A stretch of DNA of 64,000 bases from Pantoea sp050157905 (GCF_050157905.1 NZ_JBKIWZ010000001.1:806001-870000), one strand, 5' to 3'; shown: positions 44,932 through 53,404, numbered from the stretch's first letter. Notes: generated from the letters alone by a model not told the origin. A program made the numbers and translations.

Positions 44932-45215
44932 AGAATTGTCTTTCCTGTCTTGATGTTGTGTCAGCTCTGCTGGCTGTTAGAAAACGCGTCTGCCCGGAGG
45001 CAAGTCGGCATAAGATAGAGGAAGAGAGCCTGAATCGGGTAACGCTTTTTTATCAATTGTGACGCCTCTGGCCCCGTAAGCGGTAATAACGCACAGTTTC
45101 GGTCACTCCTGCGTCAGTCTGAGTAATTATTCATCACGTTCTGTCAGGCGCAGGGCGGAAAAAGGGATCTGCTTCTATACTTTTTGTTTGTTAATCATAA
45201 TGCTGCGAAAAATTT

Positions 45216-45911
45216 ATGCGCACGCTTATCCTGTTTTTGCTGTTAATTGCACTGGGATGGGGCAGCTTACCCTGGCTTAAGCAGCATCTGCCGCCGCAGT
45301 TCAATCCCTTTACACCGCTCTCTGTTACCGATCCGCCCGGATGGATGACACAGATGAAGATGAAACGACTTGCCGGTAATGCCAGCGCCTGTATGGATGT
45401 TATGCGCCGGGCGCAACAGGCGGGCTGGGTCAGCTTCAGCGAGCGTCCCCCGATCACGGGAGAGTGTCCGATCGGTCAGCCGCTGCGAATTCAGAAACTG
45501 GGTCCGGTCAGCCTGAGCAGCAGTTTTCTGGCAAGCTGTCCGATGGCTGTGGCCAGCACCATGTATGCGTTACAAAGCCGTCAGCAGACGCTTCGCGATA
45601 TGCACAGTCCACTGGTCCGGATTAACCATGTAGGCAGCTATGCCTGCCGTAACATCTACCATCGCGCGCAGGGACGGCGCAGCGAACATGCAACCGCCGA
45701 TGCTCTGGATATTACGGGCTTTCAGCTGGCGGATGGCCAGCAGCTGCAGGTCAGTCGTCACTGGCAACAGCCGGCAGAGAAAGCAGCCATGTTGCATACG
45801 CTCTGGCGCGGGGGCTGTGCGGTCTTTGGCAATGCGCTCGGACCAGACTACAACGCCGCGCACGCCACCCATTTTCATCTGGGTATGCGTGGTACAGGCT
45901 ACTGCCGCTGA
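45216..45911 (+). CDS. Extensin-like C-terminal domain protein (putative Zn-dependent M15-type peptidase)
   Basis: A 231-residue protein with an N-terminal hydrophobic segment (TLILFLLLIALGWGSLPWL), so probably membrane-anchored or secreted. The extensin-like C domain has several conserved Cys and a likely zinc site: His in EHATADALDITGFQL (HxxxxxxD) and the distal HATHFHLGMRG. This pattern resembles LAS/M15 peptidases that cut peptidoglycan peptides, but catalysis is unproven for the family. No operon partner. Confidence 0.8.
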   Translation: MRTLILFLLLIALGWGSLPWLKQHLPPQFNPFTPLSVTDPPGWMTQMKMKRLAGNASACMDVMRRAQQAGWVSFSERPPITGECPIGQPLRIQKLGPVSLSSSFLASCPMAVASTMYALQSRQQTLRDMHSPLVRINHVGSYACRNIYHRAQGRRSEHATADALDITGFQLADGQQLQVSRHWQQPAEKAAMLHTLWRGGCAVFGNALGPDYNAAHATHFHLGMRGTGYCR

Positions 45912-47063
45912 ATCATCAGAAAAGATGAAGACCGTCACCGTTCAGGCGCCGACCGGACCAGCAGAAATAAAATGACTGAATGCGTGTCGTGCCTCCTGCC
46001 TCACGTCGCGCGTTTCTGAACCCGGGAAAGCGGGAAACGCATTATTGTTTTTTTAGTACCAGTTAATTCAACATAACTGTATTGTCGCGCTAAACAAATT
46101 GATCAGATTTTCTGCATTTTTGGATTGTCACGCTGACCGGCCGAATGAAATTATTTCAGGATAACGTGAGCCTGTATTAAGAGAAATTAATTGTTCCTGT
46201 GGCCGGGATTGCTGATAAATACCTAATGGCGTTTGTGATAAAATTTATCTTCAGATACGTCAGTCGCGTGACTATCGATAAAGTGATTTTCATGACTAAA
46301 ATAGAGTCAAAGAATGGCATGCAGAGGTGAGCAATAGTAATCATCCGCATCGGGTACGGGCAGAGAGATGAATTAAGTCAAATCAGAGTGCGTTCGGCAC
46401 TTTTTTGCCAGTCAGATTATCCGCGCTGTAAAAAAGCAGAAAGGTGCAGAGAAACTGCGAGAGGCGCGATAAACACAAAGAATAAGATGCAGAATAGTTT
46501 GTGAAATTAGCTGCCCGTTATGCCTTTGGGACATCGCCTGTACGGCGTGAGCTTTGTCGGTTGAAGCCGTCGGGACAGCGCGCGGACAGGCAGCCTTTCT
46601 GCCCGGTGAATCGTGCTCTTAACAGAAAAATGAGATGAGCATACTGTTATTTGGCTTATCGCTTATTTCCTGCTGAAAAATATGTCGGTTGCGTCTCTTT
46701 CTGTTTTGTACACGGCACCATTATTAACGCTTTGTTTACGCATTAAATACACCACTGACGCATTCCTGCTGACTATTTTCAGCATCCTTTATCGGGCACG
46801 AAATTTTTAAGTCATTTACAGGGATTGAAATTCCATCAGAAAAATCTTATTCTTGATGGGTAATTGAAATTTCCGTGATAGGCCTCACATTGTATTGACG
46901 GAGACAGGTTTTTACTCCCTGATCGTGGTGAAAGATTAAATGCGCTGCAGAATGCGACGGCTTTATGCCAGGAATAAATTAATCTTTTTTCTGCTAATTT
47001 ATTTTAACGGTTGAATCCGACTGAATAACACCGCAAAGGTGAGTGAAAAAACGCTGAGGCAAT
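45912..47063. other. 1.15-kb gene-free AT-rich region upstream of sdiA
   Basis: No ORF with codon structure or ribosome site on either strand. A weak terminator for the extensin-like gene lies at about 46010-46054 (GCGTTTC/GAAACGC stem, then a T run). Near 46822-46876 a CCATCA/TGATGG inverted repeat is flanked by two ATTGAAATT repeats. The last few hundred bases must contain the sdiA promoter. Its length suggests complex regulation, a small RNA, or remains of a lost gene, but I cannot decide among these. Confidence 0.6.
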
Positions 47064-47786
47064 ATGAGCACTGAAAATTATTTCGCCTGGCGGAGTAAGG
47101 TGAAAAAACAATTTCAGGCATTAACGCTTTCGTCTGAACTGAAGATGTTACTGCAACATTTTACTGAATCATTAGGTTTTGACTACTTTGCCTTTCTGAT
47201 TCAGCACCCGGTGCCTTTTACCCGGCCACGGATACATTTGCATAGCACCTACCCCCGACTCTGGGTAAAGCGTTATGAGAAGCAGAATTATTACGCTGTC
47301 GACCCGGTGCTCACGTATTGTCAGCAACCGGGTCGGGGTATGGCATGGTCACAGGAGCAGTTCGCTGATGCCCCTGGTCTGTGGGATGAGGCAAGGGAAT
47401 ATGGACTGATGAGTGGTTTTTCATGCTCCGCAATGGCACCAAATCGCGTCATTGGTATATTATCTATATCATCGAAACAGACCCTTCCAGTCCAGCTCTG
47501 CCATGCTGAGCTGGAGGTAAAACTACACCTTTTAGCGGAACTAAGCCTGGATACGCTGGAGCGTCTTCGCGATGATGCCATGATCGTGCTGAAAAATGCG
47601 TTTAGCCAGCGTGAGCTGGAAATTCTGAAATGGACAGCTGAAGGAAAAACAGCAGCAGAGATTTCCCTGATTTTATCTATCTCTGAACATACCGTTAATT
47701 TTCATCAGAAAAATATGCAAAAGCGTTTCAGTGTTTCCAATAAAACGCAAATTGCCTGCTATGCAGCGGCAATCGGACTGATTTGA
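47064..47786 (+). CDS. sdiA: LuxR-family quorum-sensing receptor SdiA
   Basis: A 240-residue regulator. The N-terminal autoinducer-binding domain has RSKVKKQFQAL, QHPVPFTRPRIHLHSTYPRLWVKRYEKQ in consecutive blocks, with the Tyr, Trp and Asp (NYYAVDPVL) that contact acyl-homoserine lactones. The C-terminal GerE-type HTH reads LEILKWTAEGKTAAEISLIL, SISEHTVNFHQKNMQKRF and NKTQIACYAAAIGLI, nearly identical to E. coli SdiA. yecF-uvrY-uvrC downstream confirm this as the E. coli sdiA locus. Unlike in E. coli, an AHL synthase gene follows 120 bases downstream on the same strand. Confidence 0.92.
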   Translation: MSTENYFAWRSKVKKQFQALTLSSELKMLLQHFTESLGFDYFAFLIQHPVPFTRPRIHLHSTYPRLWVKRYEKQNYYAVDPVLTYCQQPGRGMAWSQEQFADAPGLWDEAREYGLMSGFSCSAMAPNRVIGILSISSKQTLPVQLCHAELEVKLHLLAELSLDTLERLRDDAMIVLKNAFSQRELEILKWTAEGKTAAEISLILSISEHTVNFHQKNMQKRFSVSNKTQIACYAAAIGLI

Positions 47787-47794
47787 ACATAAAC

Positions 47795-47814
47795 AACTGC
47801 CACTTTTAGCAGTT
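47795..47814. promoter_or_regulatory. lux-box-like 20-bp palindrome upstream of the AHL synthase gene
   Basis: AACTGCCACTTTTAGCAGTT has perfect 6-base arms (AACTGC/GCAGTT) and fits the LuxR-type operator form NNCT-N12-AGNN. It lies 93 bases before the synthase ATG, where an activator could reach a promoter. A further GGCAGTTG at 47826-47833 is an 8-base inverted match to CAACTGCC at 47794-47801, so an RNA hairpin is an alternative reading. Confidence 0.68.
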
Positions 47815-47906
47815 CCTTTGTTCAGGGCAGTTGTCTACTCTGCGCCGGAACTTTGCCAGGCTGGCGCAAAGCAATCACAGCAACATGAGGATGTCAGAGG
47901 CGCATA

Positions 47907-48518
47907 ATGAAAATAGTGCAAACGCAGTTGAAGGATATGCCATCCTCATTACTTGCCGAACTGGGCAGCTATCGGTACAGCGTCTTTGCGCGCGGCGAAG
48001 GGTGGTCTATTCCTCCCCGCCTTAGTACGCCAGGACAGGAGTATGATCGCTACGATCGTTCAGACGTCACCTGGCTAATCGCCTGGAATGCCCGATCCGG
48101 GATAAGCGGCTGCGCGCGTCTGATGCCCTGGTTCGAGCCTGAGCAGAGCGAGGGCATCGTATTGCCTTTCAGTCATGAGAAAGTATGGGAGATGTCGCGC
48201 TTCTCAGCCCGGCTGGAAGTAGATGCTGAGTTGCCGCTGAATATTCTGTGGCACGCAGTGCAGCTGGCTGAACTGAATGGAATGGAATATATCATCAGCT
48301 CGGCCACGCCGATGCTGGAGAAGATGTTTGAGCAGCATCAGGTGATCTATGAACCGCTGACGCCAGGACTCATTCTGTCAGAAGATAACCTGTTTGCGAT
48401 CCGGATTCCGGTGGTTCAGCCTGCGCTGGCCGAGAAGTATCGTGGAACGCGGCGTTTCAGCCCGGAAGAGGTTCTGCCGACGCTGGGTGTGTCAGTGAAC
48501 TGGCAGGCTCATAACTGA
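47907..48518 (+). CDS. LuxI-family acyl-homoserine lactone synthase
   Basis: A 203-residue protein that should make an N-acyl-homoserine lactone from S-adenosylmethionine and acyl-ACP. The residues conserved in LuxI proteins are present: Arg23 and Phe27 (YRYSVFARGEGW), Trp33, Asp47 and Asp50 (QEYDRYDRSD), Arg71 (GCARLMPW), Glu95 and Arg98 (VWEMSRFSARLEVD). It is more like the LasI/PhzI/ExpI branch than EsaI. AGAGGCGCATA precedes the ATG. It is co-oriented with sdiA and preceded by a lux-box-like palindrome, which suggests an autoinduction loop. Acyl chain length cannot be read from sequence with confidence. Confidence 0.9.
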   Translation: MKIVQTQLKDMPSSLLAELGSYRYSVFARGEGWSIPPRLSTPGQEYDRYDRSDVTWLIAWNARSGISGCARLMPWFEPEQSEGIVLPFSHEKVWEMSRFSARLEVDAELPLNILWHAVQLAELNGMEYIISSATPMLEKMFEQHQVIYEPLTPGLILSEDNLFAIRIPVVQPALAEKYRGTRRFSPEEVLPTLGVSVNWQAHN

Positions 48519-48521
48519 CGA

Positions 48522-48545
48522 ATTTGCCCCCAGGCGGGGGCGAAA
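48522..48545. terminator. GC-rich hairpin between the AHL synthase gene and yecF
   Basis: GCCCCC (48526-48531) pairs with GGGGGC (48536-48541) around AGGC, flanked by TTT and AAA. It lies between two convergent stops; the T-tract is short, so termination efficiency is uncertain. Confidence 0.5.
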
Positions 48546-48548
48546 GAC

Positions 48549-48773
48549 TTACTGGCGGTAGGCCGTCTTAATCTGTTTGATGGTATTGCTGAACACTTCG
48601 GCCTGTGGCTTATCGCCCAAAGTCTGCACATAGCGCTCCATGTTGATGATGACTTTTCCAGCATCAGCCTGACCCATACCTTTAAGGATAAGGGTGATCA
48701 TCATCTTAAGACCCGCGATCTCATCCGCTAATTTCTGGGCTTCCTGCGAAGTTGCAAAATCTTCATCGCTCAT
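48549..48773 (-). CDS. yecF: YecF family protein (DUF2594)
   Basis: A 74-residue protein matching E. coli YecF in length and sequence: LADEIAGLKMMITLILKGMG, QADAGKVIINMERYVQTL and a C-terminal SNTIKQIKTAYRQ. I use the ATG at 48771-48773 (MSDEDFATS), preceded by AAGGAGAAAATC; the frame extends upstream to 48824 without support. Function unknown. In E. coli the product lies between sdiA and uvrY, and the same order holds here apart from the inserted synthase. Confidence 0.9.
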   Translation of the reverse strand: MSDEDFATSQEAQKLADEIAGLKMMITLILKGMGQADAGKVIINMERYVQTLGDKPQAEVFSNTIKQIKTAYRQ

Positions 48774-48824
48774 GATTTTCTCCTTGGTGAATGACAACGT
48801 GCCGGCTCTCTGTCCGCACAGCAA

Positions 48825-49203
48825 TGCGTGAGTATATCACAGGGGAAGGGGGTTGCCGTTGCAATGGCTTCGCTTTGCCATAAATAGCTGGTTTGTCCAG
48901 TGAAACTAATCAATCTATGCAAGTAATTACTGCCATGCCAGACTGAGTCACTGAACAGAATCAGCCGGCAGAATTGTAGCGTGCCACGATTTTAATATGC
49001 TGATATACAGCGGTTTATCAGATTATTAAGCGGCACGGCTCGTTCTCTGAAAACGCTGTTTATGCACGTTACACGTATCCGTTACGAATTATGTAAAGCA
49101 TACACTGTTTTACTTTGTTGATGTGCTTTTGAGGTAAAAGCGGGTATGATTACCCCCTGGATCGTGAATGACCTCCTCTTTTCTAGCCTCCGGAGTTTCC
49201 CCG
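48825..49203. other. Intergenic region yecF / uvrY
   Basis: About 380-430 bases between the divergent yecF and uvrY starts, holding both promoters. AT-rich around 48900-49140. I see no ORF and no operator I can name. Confidence 0.5.
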
Positions 49204-49863
49204 TTGATCAGTGTACTTCTTGTTGATGACCATGAACTTGTCCGTGCCGGTATCCGTCGCATCCTCGAAGATGTTAAGGGTCTGGCCGTGGTCGGAGAAG
49301 TGAACTGTGGCGAGGATGCGGTGAAGTGGTGCCGGGCCAATCCGGTTGATGTCATCCTGATGGATATGAATATGCCCGGCATCGGTGGACTGGAAGCGAC
49401 GCGTAAAATCGTGCGCTACAACCCCGATATCAAAATTATTATGCTGACCATCCATACGGAAAACCCTCTGCCTGCTAAAGTGATGCAGGCAGGGGCTGCA
49501 GGTTACCTGAGTAAAGGGGCTGCGCCGCAGGAGGTGGTCAATGCTATTCGCTCAGTGAATGCCGGGCAGCGCTATATCGCCTCGGACATCGCTCAGCAGA
49601 TGGCACTGAGTCAGATTGAACCGCAAAAAGCGGAATCCCCCTTCAGCTGTTTGTCGGAAAGGGAATTGCAGATTATGCTGATGATCACCCGAGGACAAAA
49701 GGTGACGGAAATTTCCGAGCAGTTAAATCTCAGTCCTAAAACCGTTAACAGTTACCGCTACCGGATGTTCAGCAAGCTGAACATCAGTGGCGACGTCGAG
49801 TTAACGCATCTGGCCATCCGACATGGCCTCTTCAATGCGGAGCCGTTAATCAGTAGTGAATGA
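49204..49863 (+). CDS. uvrY: Response regulator UvrY (BarA/UvrY, GacA family)
   Basis: A 219-residue FixJ/NarL-type response regulator. The receiver domain has VLLVDDHELVRAGIRRILED, the phosphoacceptor Asp54 in VILMDMNMPGIGG, and Lys in YLSKGAAPQEVV. The HTH is LSERELQIMLMITRGQKVTEI, with SEQLNLSPKTVNSYRYRMFSKL following. Phosphorylated by BarA in response to short-chain acids, it drives csrB/csrC transcription. I chose the TTG at 49204, preceded by GGAG, because it gives the E. coli N-terminus. The 3' end overlaps uvrC by 8 bases. Confidence 0.95.
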   Translation: MISVLLVDDHELVRAGIRRILEDVKGLAVVGEVNCGEDAVKWCRANPVDVILMDMNMPGIGGLEATRKIVRYNPDIKIIMLTIHTENPLPAKVMQAGAAGYLSKGAAPQEVVNAIRSVNAGQRYIASDIAQQMALSQIEPQKAESPFSCLSERELQIMLMITRGQKVTEISEQLNLSPKTVNSYRYRMFSKLNISGDVELTHLAIRHGLFNAEPLISSE

Positions 49864-51688
49864 CGTTTTTGATTCTAAAGCTTTTCTGAGTACGGTAACC
49901 AGCAAGCCCGGTGTTTACCGCATGTATGACGCCTCAGGCACTGTCATCTATGTGGGTAAAGCCAAAGACCTGAAGAAGCGTCTGACCAGCTACTTCCGCA
50001 CCCAGGTCGGCAGCCGCAAAACCGAAGCGCTGGTCAGCAATATCCAGCACATCGATGTCACCGTTACCCACACCGAAACCGAAGCGCTGCTGCTTGAGCA
50101 TAACTACATCAAGCTTTATCAGCCGCGCTATAACGTGCTGCTGCGCGACGATAAATCTTATCCCTACATCTTTCTGAGCGGCGATACGCATCCACGGCTG
50201 GCGATACACCGTGGCGCAAAGCATGCTAAAGGGGAGTATTTTGGCCCGTTCCCTAATGGCTATGCGGTGCGGGAAACCCTGGGCTTACTGCAGAAAGTCT
50301 TTCCTATTCGTCAGTGCGAAAACAGCGTCTACCGCAATCGCTCCCGGCCCTGTCTGCAGTATCAGATTGGCCGATGCCTGGGGCCCTGCGTGGCGGGGCT
50401 GGTCAGCGAAGAGGAGTATGCGCAGCAAACCGATTACGTGCGGCTGTTCCTGGCCGGTAAGGACGATCAGGTCCTGAATCAGCTGGTGAAACGCATGGAA
50501 GAGGCCAGCGTTGGCCTGCGCTTCGAAGAAGCAGCACGGCTACGCGACCAGATTCAGGCCGTGCGCCGCATCACCGAAAAGCAGTTTGTCTCGAATCAGG
50601 GCGACGACCTGGATGTCATGGGTGTTGCGTATGACGCAGGGATGGCCTGTCTGCATGTGCTGTTCATCCGCCAGGGCAAAGTGCTGGGCAGTCGCAGCTA
50701 CTTTCCGAAGGTGCCGGTGGATACCGACCTGGCAGAGGTCGTGCAGACTTTTGTCGGGCAGTTCTACCTGCAGGGCAGCGAGGCACGCACGCTGCCGGGC
50801 GATATCCTGCTGGACTTCACTCTGCCGGAGCGCGAGCTGCTGGCTGAGTCGCTCAGTGAACTGGCGGGGCGGCGGGTCAATATCCAGAGTAAGCCACGCG
50901 GCGATCGCGCTCGTTACCTGAAGCTGGCACGCACCAATGCCGCGACGGCGCTGACGACCCGCCTGTCACAGCACTCGACTATCCATCAGCGGCTGATGGC
51001 GCTGGCGGAGTTTCTTGAGATCGACAAAATCAAGCGTATGGAGTGTTTCGACATCAGTCACACCATGGGTGAGCAGACCATCGCCTCCTGCGTGGTGTTT
51101 GACCAGAACGGGCCGCTGCGCGCCGATTATCGTCGCTACAATATCACCGGCATCACGCCGGGCGATGACTACGCCGCTATGAACCAGGTGCTGCGACGCC
51201 GTTATGGTAAGGCGATCGAAGAAGATAAGATCCCGGATGTCATTCTGATTGATGGCGGTAAAGGCCAGCTGGCCCAGGCACTACAGGTTTTTGCTGAACT
51301 GGATGTGCCCTGGGACAAGAGCCGGCCTGTTCTGCTGGGCGTTGCTAAAGGCAGCGATCGTAAAGCGGGCCTGGAGACGCTGTTCTTTGAAGCGGAAGGT
51401 GAGGGCGTTTCGCTGCCGCCCGATGCCCCGGCGCTGCATGTGATTCAGCATATTCGTGACGATGCTCACAATCATGCGATTTCGGGCCACCGTAAAAAAC
51501 GAGCCAAAGTAAAGAACACCAGTGCGCTGGAAAGCATCGAAGGGGTAGGGCCAAAACGCCGTCAGCAACTGCTCAAGTACATGGGGGGCCTGCAACCGCT
51601 GCTGAATGCGTCGGTGGAAGAGATCGCCAATGTGCCCGGTATCTCGCACGCGCTGGCAGAAAAAATATACTACTCCCTGAAACACTAG
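49856..51688 (+). CDS. uvrC: Excinuclease ABC subunit C
   Basis: A 610-residue nucleotide-excision-repair nuclease. In order: GIY-YIG domain (PGVYRMYDASGTVIYVGKAKDLKKRL), Cys-rich region (RPCLQYQIGRCLGPC), UVR motif, RNase H-like endonuclease domain (MECFDISHTMGEQTIASCVVFD, VILIDGGKGQLAQA), and tandem helix-hairpin-helix (SIEGVGPKRRQQLL, NVPGISHALAEKIY). It starts with GTG inside the uvrY 3' end. Confidence 0.97.
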   Translation: MNDVFDSKAFLSTVTSKPGVYRMYDASGTVIYVGKAKDLKKRLTSYFRTQVGSRKTEALVSNIQHIDVTVTHTETEALLLEHNYIKLYQPRYNVLLRDDKSYPYIFLSGDTHPRLAIHRGAKHAKGEYFGPFPNGYAVRETLGLLQKVFPIRQCENSVYRNRSRPCLQYQIGRCLGPCVAGLVSEEEYAQQTDYVRLFLAGKDDQVLNQLVKRMEEASVGLRFEEAARLRDQIQAVRRITEKQFVSNQGDDLDVMGVAYDAGMACLHVLFIRQGKVLGSRSYFPKVPVDTDLAEVVQTFVGQFYLQGSEARTLPGDILLDFTLPERELLAESLSELAGRRVNIQSKPRGDRARYLKLARTNAATALTTRLSQHSTIHQRLMALAEFLEIDKIKRMECFDISHTMGEQTIASCVVFDQNGPLRADYRRYNITGITPGDDYAAMNQVLRRRYGKAIEEDKIPDVILIDGGKGQLAQALQVFAELDVPWDKSRPVLLGVAKGSDRKAGLETLFFEAEGEGVSLPPDAPALHVIQHIRDDAHNHAISGHRKKRAKVKNTSALESIEGVGPKRRQQLLKYMGGLQPLLNASVEEIANVPGISHALAEKIYYSLKH

Positions 51689-51757
51689 CATTGAAACAGG
51701 GGGGGCAATGTAGGAACATAGGATAAATTCTATCTATATCCAGACAGTTACCGGCAT

Positions 51758-52306
51758 ATGCAATTAAACATCCCGACGTGTCTCACCCTGTTTCGAGTCG
51801 TGCTCATTCCGTTCTTTGTGCTGGCTTTCTATCTGCCGTTTTACTGGGCACCGCTTGCGACCGCCTTAATCTTTGTTTTTGCAGCCATCACTGACTGGTT
51901 TGATGGATTCCTGGCGCGCCGCTGGAAGCAGACGACGCGCTTTGGTGCTTTTCTCGATCCGGTTGCTGACAAAGTGATGGTGGCCATTGCGCTGGTGCTG
52001 GTGGCTGAATATTTCCATGCCTGGTGGATCACCCTGCCCGCAGCGACCATGATTGCGCGTGAAATCATCATCTCTGCGCTGCGTGAGTGGATGGCGGAGA
52101 TTGGCAAACGCAGCAGCGTGTCGGTTTCGTGGATTGGCAAAGTCAAAACCACCGCGCAGATGTTCTCCCTGTTTGCGCTGTTATGGCGTCCGGATGCTAC
52201 CGTCATCGCCGTCGGTGTTGTCGCATTATACATTGCTGCTGTGCTGACTTTCTGGTCAATGTTCCAGTATCTGAGCGCTGCGCGCGGCGATTTGCTCGAA
52301 CCGTGA
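51758..52306 (+). CDS. pgsA: CDP-diacylglycerol-glycerol-3-phosphate 3-phosphatidyltransferase PgsA
   Basis: A 182-residue inner-membrane enzyme making phosphatidylglycerol phosphate. The CDP-alcohol phosphotransferase signature is visible in DWFDGFLARRWKQTTRFGAF followed by LDPVADK (DGx2AR...Gx3Dx3D). The N-terminus QLNIPTCLTLFRVVLIP is typical. Downstream of uvrC as in E. coli. Confidence 0.96.
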   Translation: MQLNIPTCLTLFRVVLIPFFVLAFYLPFYWAPLATALIFVFAAITDWFDGFLARRWKQTTRFGAFLDPVADKVMVAIALVLVAEYFHAWWITLPAATMIAREIIISALREWMAEIGKRSSVSVSWIGKVKTTAQMFSLFALLWRPDATVIAVGVVALYIAAVLTFWSMFQYLSAARGDLLEP

Positions 52307-52356
52307 TCGATACGATTTAAAAAGCAGCAAACGGACGGGTTGTGAGGATAATTTTA

Positions 52357-52384
52357 TTGACTCAATCCGTCAGGTCAGTAGAAT
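52357..52384 (+). promoter_or_regulatory. Promoter of the glyW-cysT-leuZ tRNA operon
   Basis: TTGACT (52357-52362), 16-base spacer and TAGAAT (52379-52384), about 75 bases before tRNA-Gly. Confidence 0.65.
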
Positions 52385-52458
52385 GCAACGCATCGAAAGG
52401 CAGCGAGTCTGCCAGAAGATAAGTAAAATCAGCAGGTTCGACAAAATTGCTGAAATTT

Positions 52459-52534
<76 letters not shown>

Positions 52535-52574
52535 GATTCGCAGGTCAGGTTAACCTGACGGCACATCAGTTTAA

Positions 52575-52648
52575 GGCGCGTTGGCAGAGTGGCTATGCAG
52601 CGGATTGCAAATCCGTGTACCTCGGTTCGACTCCGGGACGCGCCTCCA
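52575..52648 (+). tRNA. cysT: tRNA-Cys (anticodon GCA)
   Basis: 74 bases, acceptor GGCGCGT/ACGCGCC, anticodon loop TTGCAAA, T loop TTCGACT, discriminator T and encoded CCA. Confidence 0.98.
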
Positions 52649-52658
52649 GTTACACCCT

Positions 52659-52745
52659 GCCCGGGTGGTGAAATCGGTAGACACAAGGGATTTAAAATCC
52701 CTCGATCGTAAGGTCGTGCGGGTTCAAGTCCCGCCCCGGGCACCA
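52659..52745 (+). tRNA. leuZ: tRNA-Leu (anticodon UAA)
   Basis: 87 bases with long variable arm, acceptor GCCCGGG/CCCGGGC, anticodon loop TTTAAAA, T loop TTCAAGT, encoded CCA. Confidence 0.98.
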
Positions 52746-52785
52746 TATCGATTTACCAATAAAATCAATGATAAGCAGTGTCGTA

Positions 52786-52813
52786 AGCCGCCCCATAAGA
52801 GGCGGTTTTTTTG
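52786..52813 (+). terminator. Rho-independent terminator of the tRNA operon
   Basis: CCGCC (52788-52792) and GGCGG (52801-52805) around CATAAG, followed by seven T. Confidence 0.92.
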
Positions 52814-52856
52814 TGCCTGCTGACTGACACGCTCACCTCTCTTGTCACTCTACGGT

Positions 52857-53119
52857 TCAGCCACGCGAGCTGAATACCAGCTGTTCCTCAGTGTCACTCA
52901 CCAGAACCATCTTTTGCGCCTCGCCGCTGAGGAGACAAACGTCACTTCATTGCCGATGCTGAGCGCGTCGAACGCCTCCGTAGACTGTATTCGCTTCTGA
53001 ATCTCCAGCACCATCCGTGATGCAGAGTCAGCGGAGGGCTCGTTCACCTTATCGATATGGTAGCTGGCGGTAAAATTCAGCTCAGGCTGATCGACGACAT
53101 AAAACTGTCCTGAAGGCAT
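52857..53119 (-). pseudogene. Small hypothetical protein, apparently frameshifted near its C-terminus
   Basis: An open frame from the ATG at 53117-53119 (AGAGG 8-9 bases before it) encodes MPSGQFYVVDQPELNFTA, then HIDKVNEPSADSASRMVLEI, and ends after 73 residues in an implausible AARRKRWFW at 52898. In the next frame the sequence continues as GEAQKMVLVSDTEEQLVFSSRG to a stop at 52857-52859, which reads like natural protein. One missing base around 52925-52955 would explain this; an extra G in GCGGCG gives SSAGEAQKMVL. The restored product would have about 87 residues. I do not recognise the family. A sequencing indel is possible. Confidence 0.55.
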
Positions 53120-53328
53120 AGTAAGGACCTCTCGATGAAATGGTCCGGCGTGGTGGCCGGAACGGGTTGCCCTGACAGGTAAGATTAGCTGAATAATTGC
53201 CCTGCACGGCTACCGATTCCTGATTTTTGCATCCGGGACAGGCGAAAAAAATAGGTGCCGCTTGCGCTTGCCAGTTCAGAAAGTGGCGCTACCCTTATCT
53301 GTAACAACGGCCTTTTCAGGCACACTGC

Positions 53329-53404
53329 TCGGGCATGGTATAAAGGTATTACTGCAACTCAGAATGAGTTGACGATGCGGGTTCAATTCCTGCTGCCCGG
53401 TCCA
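53329..53404 (+). pseudogene. tRNA-like element (glycine-tRNA-like body, aberrant anticodon loop)
   Basis: 76 bases fold as a cloverleaf: acceptor TCGGGCA/TGCCCGG, D arm beginning GTATAAAGGTATTAC, anticodon stem CAACT/AGTTG, variable ACGAT, T arm GCGGG-TTCAATT-CCTGC, discriminator T and encoded CCA. The body closely resembles E. coli tRNA-Gly(UCC) (GTATAAT..ATTAC, GATGCGGGTTC, TGCCCG). The seven-base anticodon loop CAGAATG lacks the universal T33 and would place GAA at 34-36, so normal decoding is unlikely. A hairpin with a T-rich tail at 53443-53470 could end a transcript. It may be a tRNA pseudogene or non-decoding tRNA. Confidence 0.65.
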
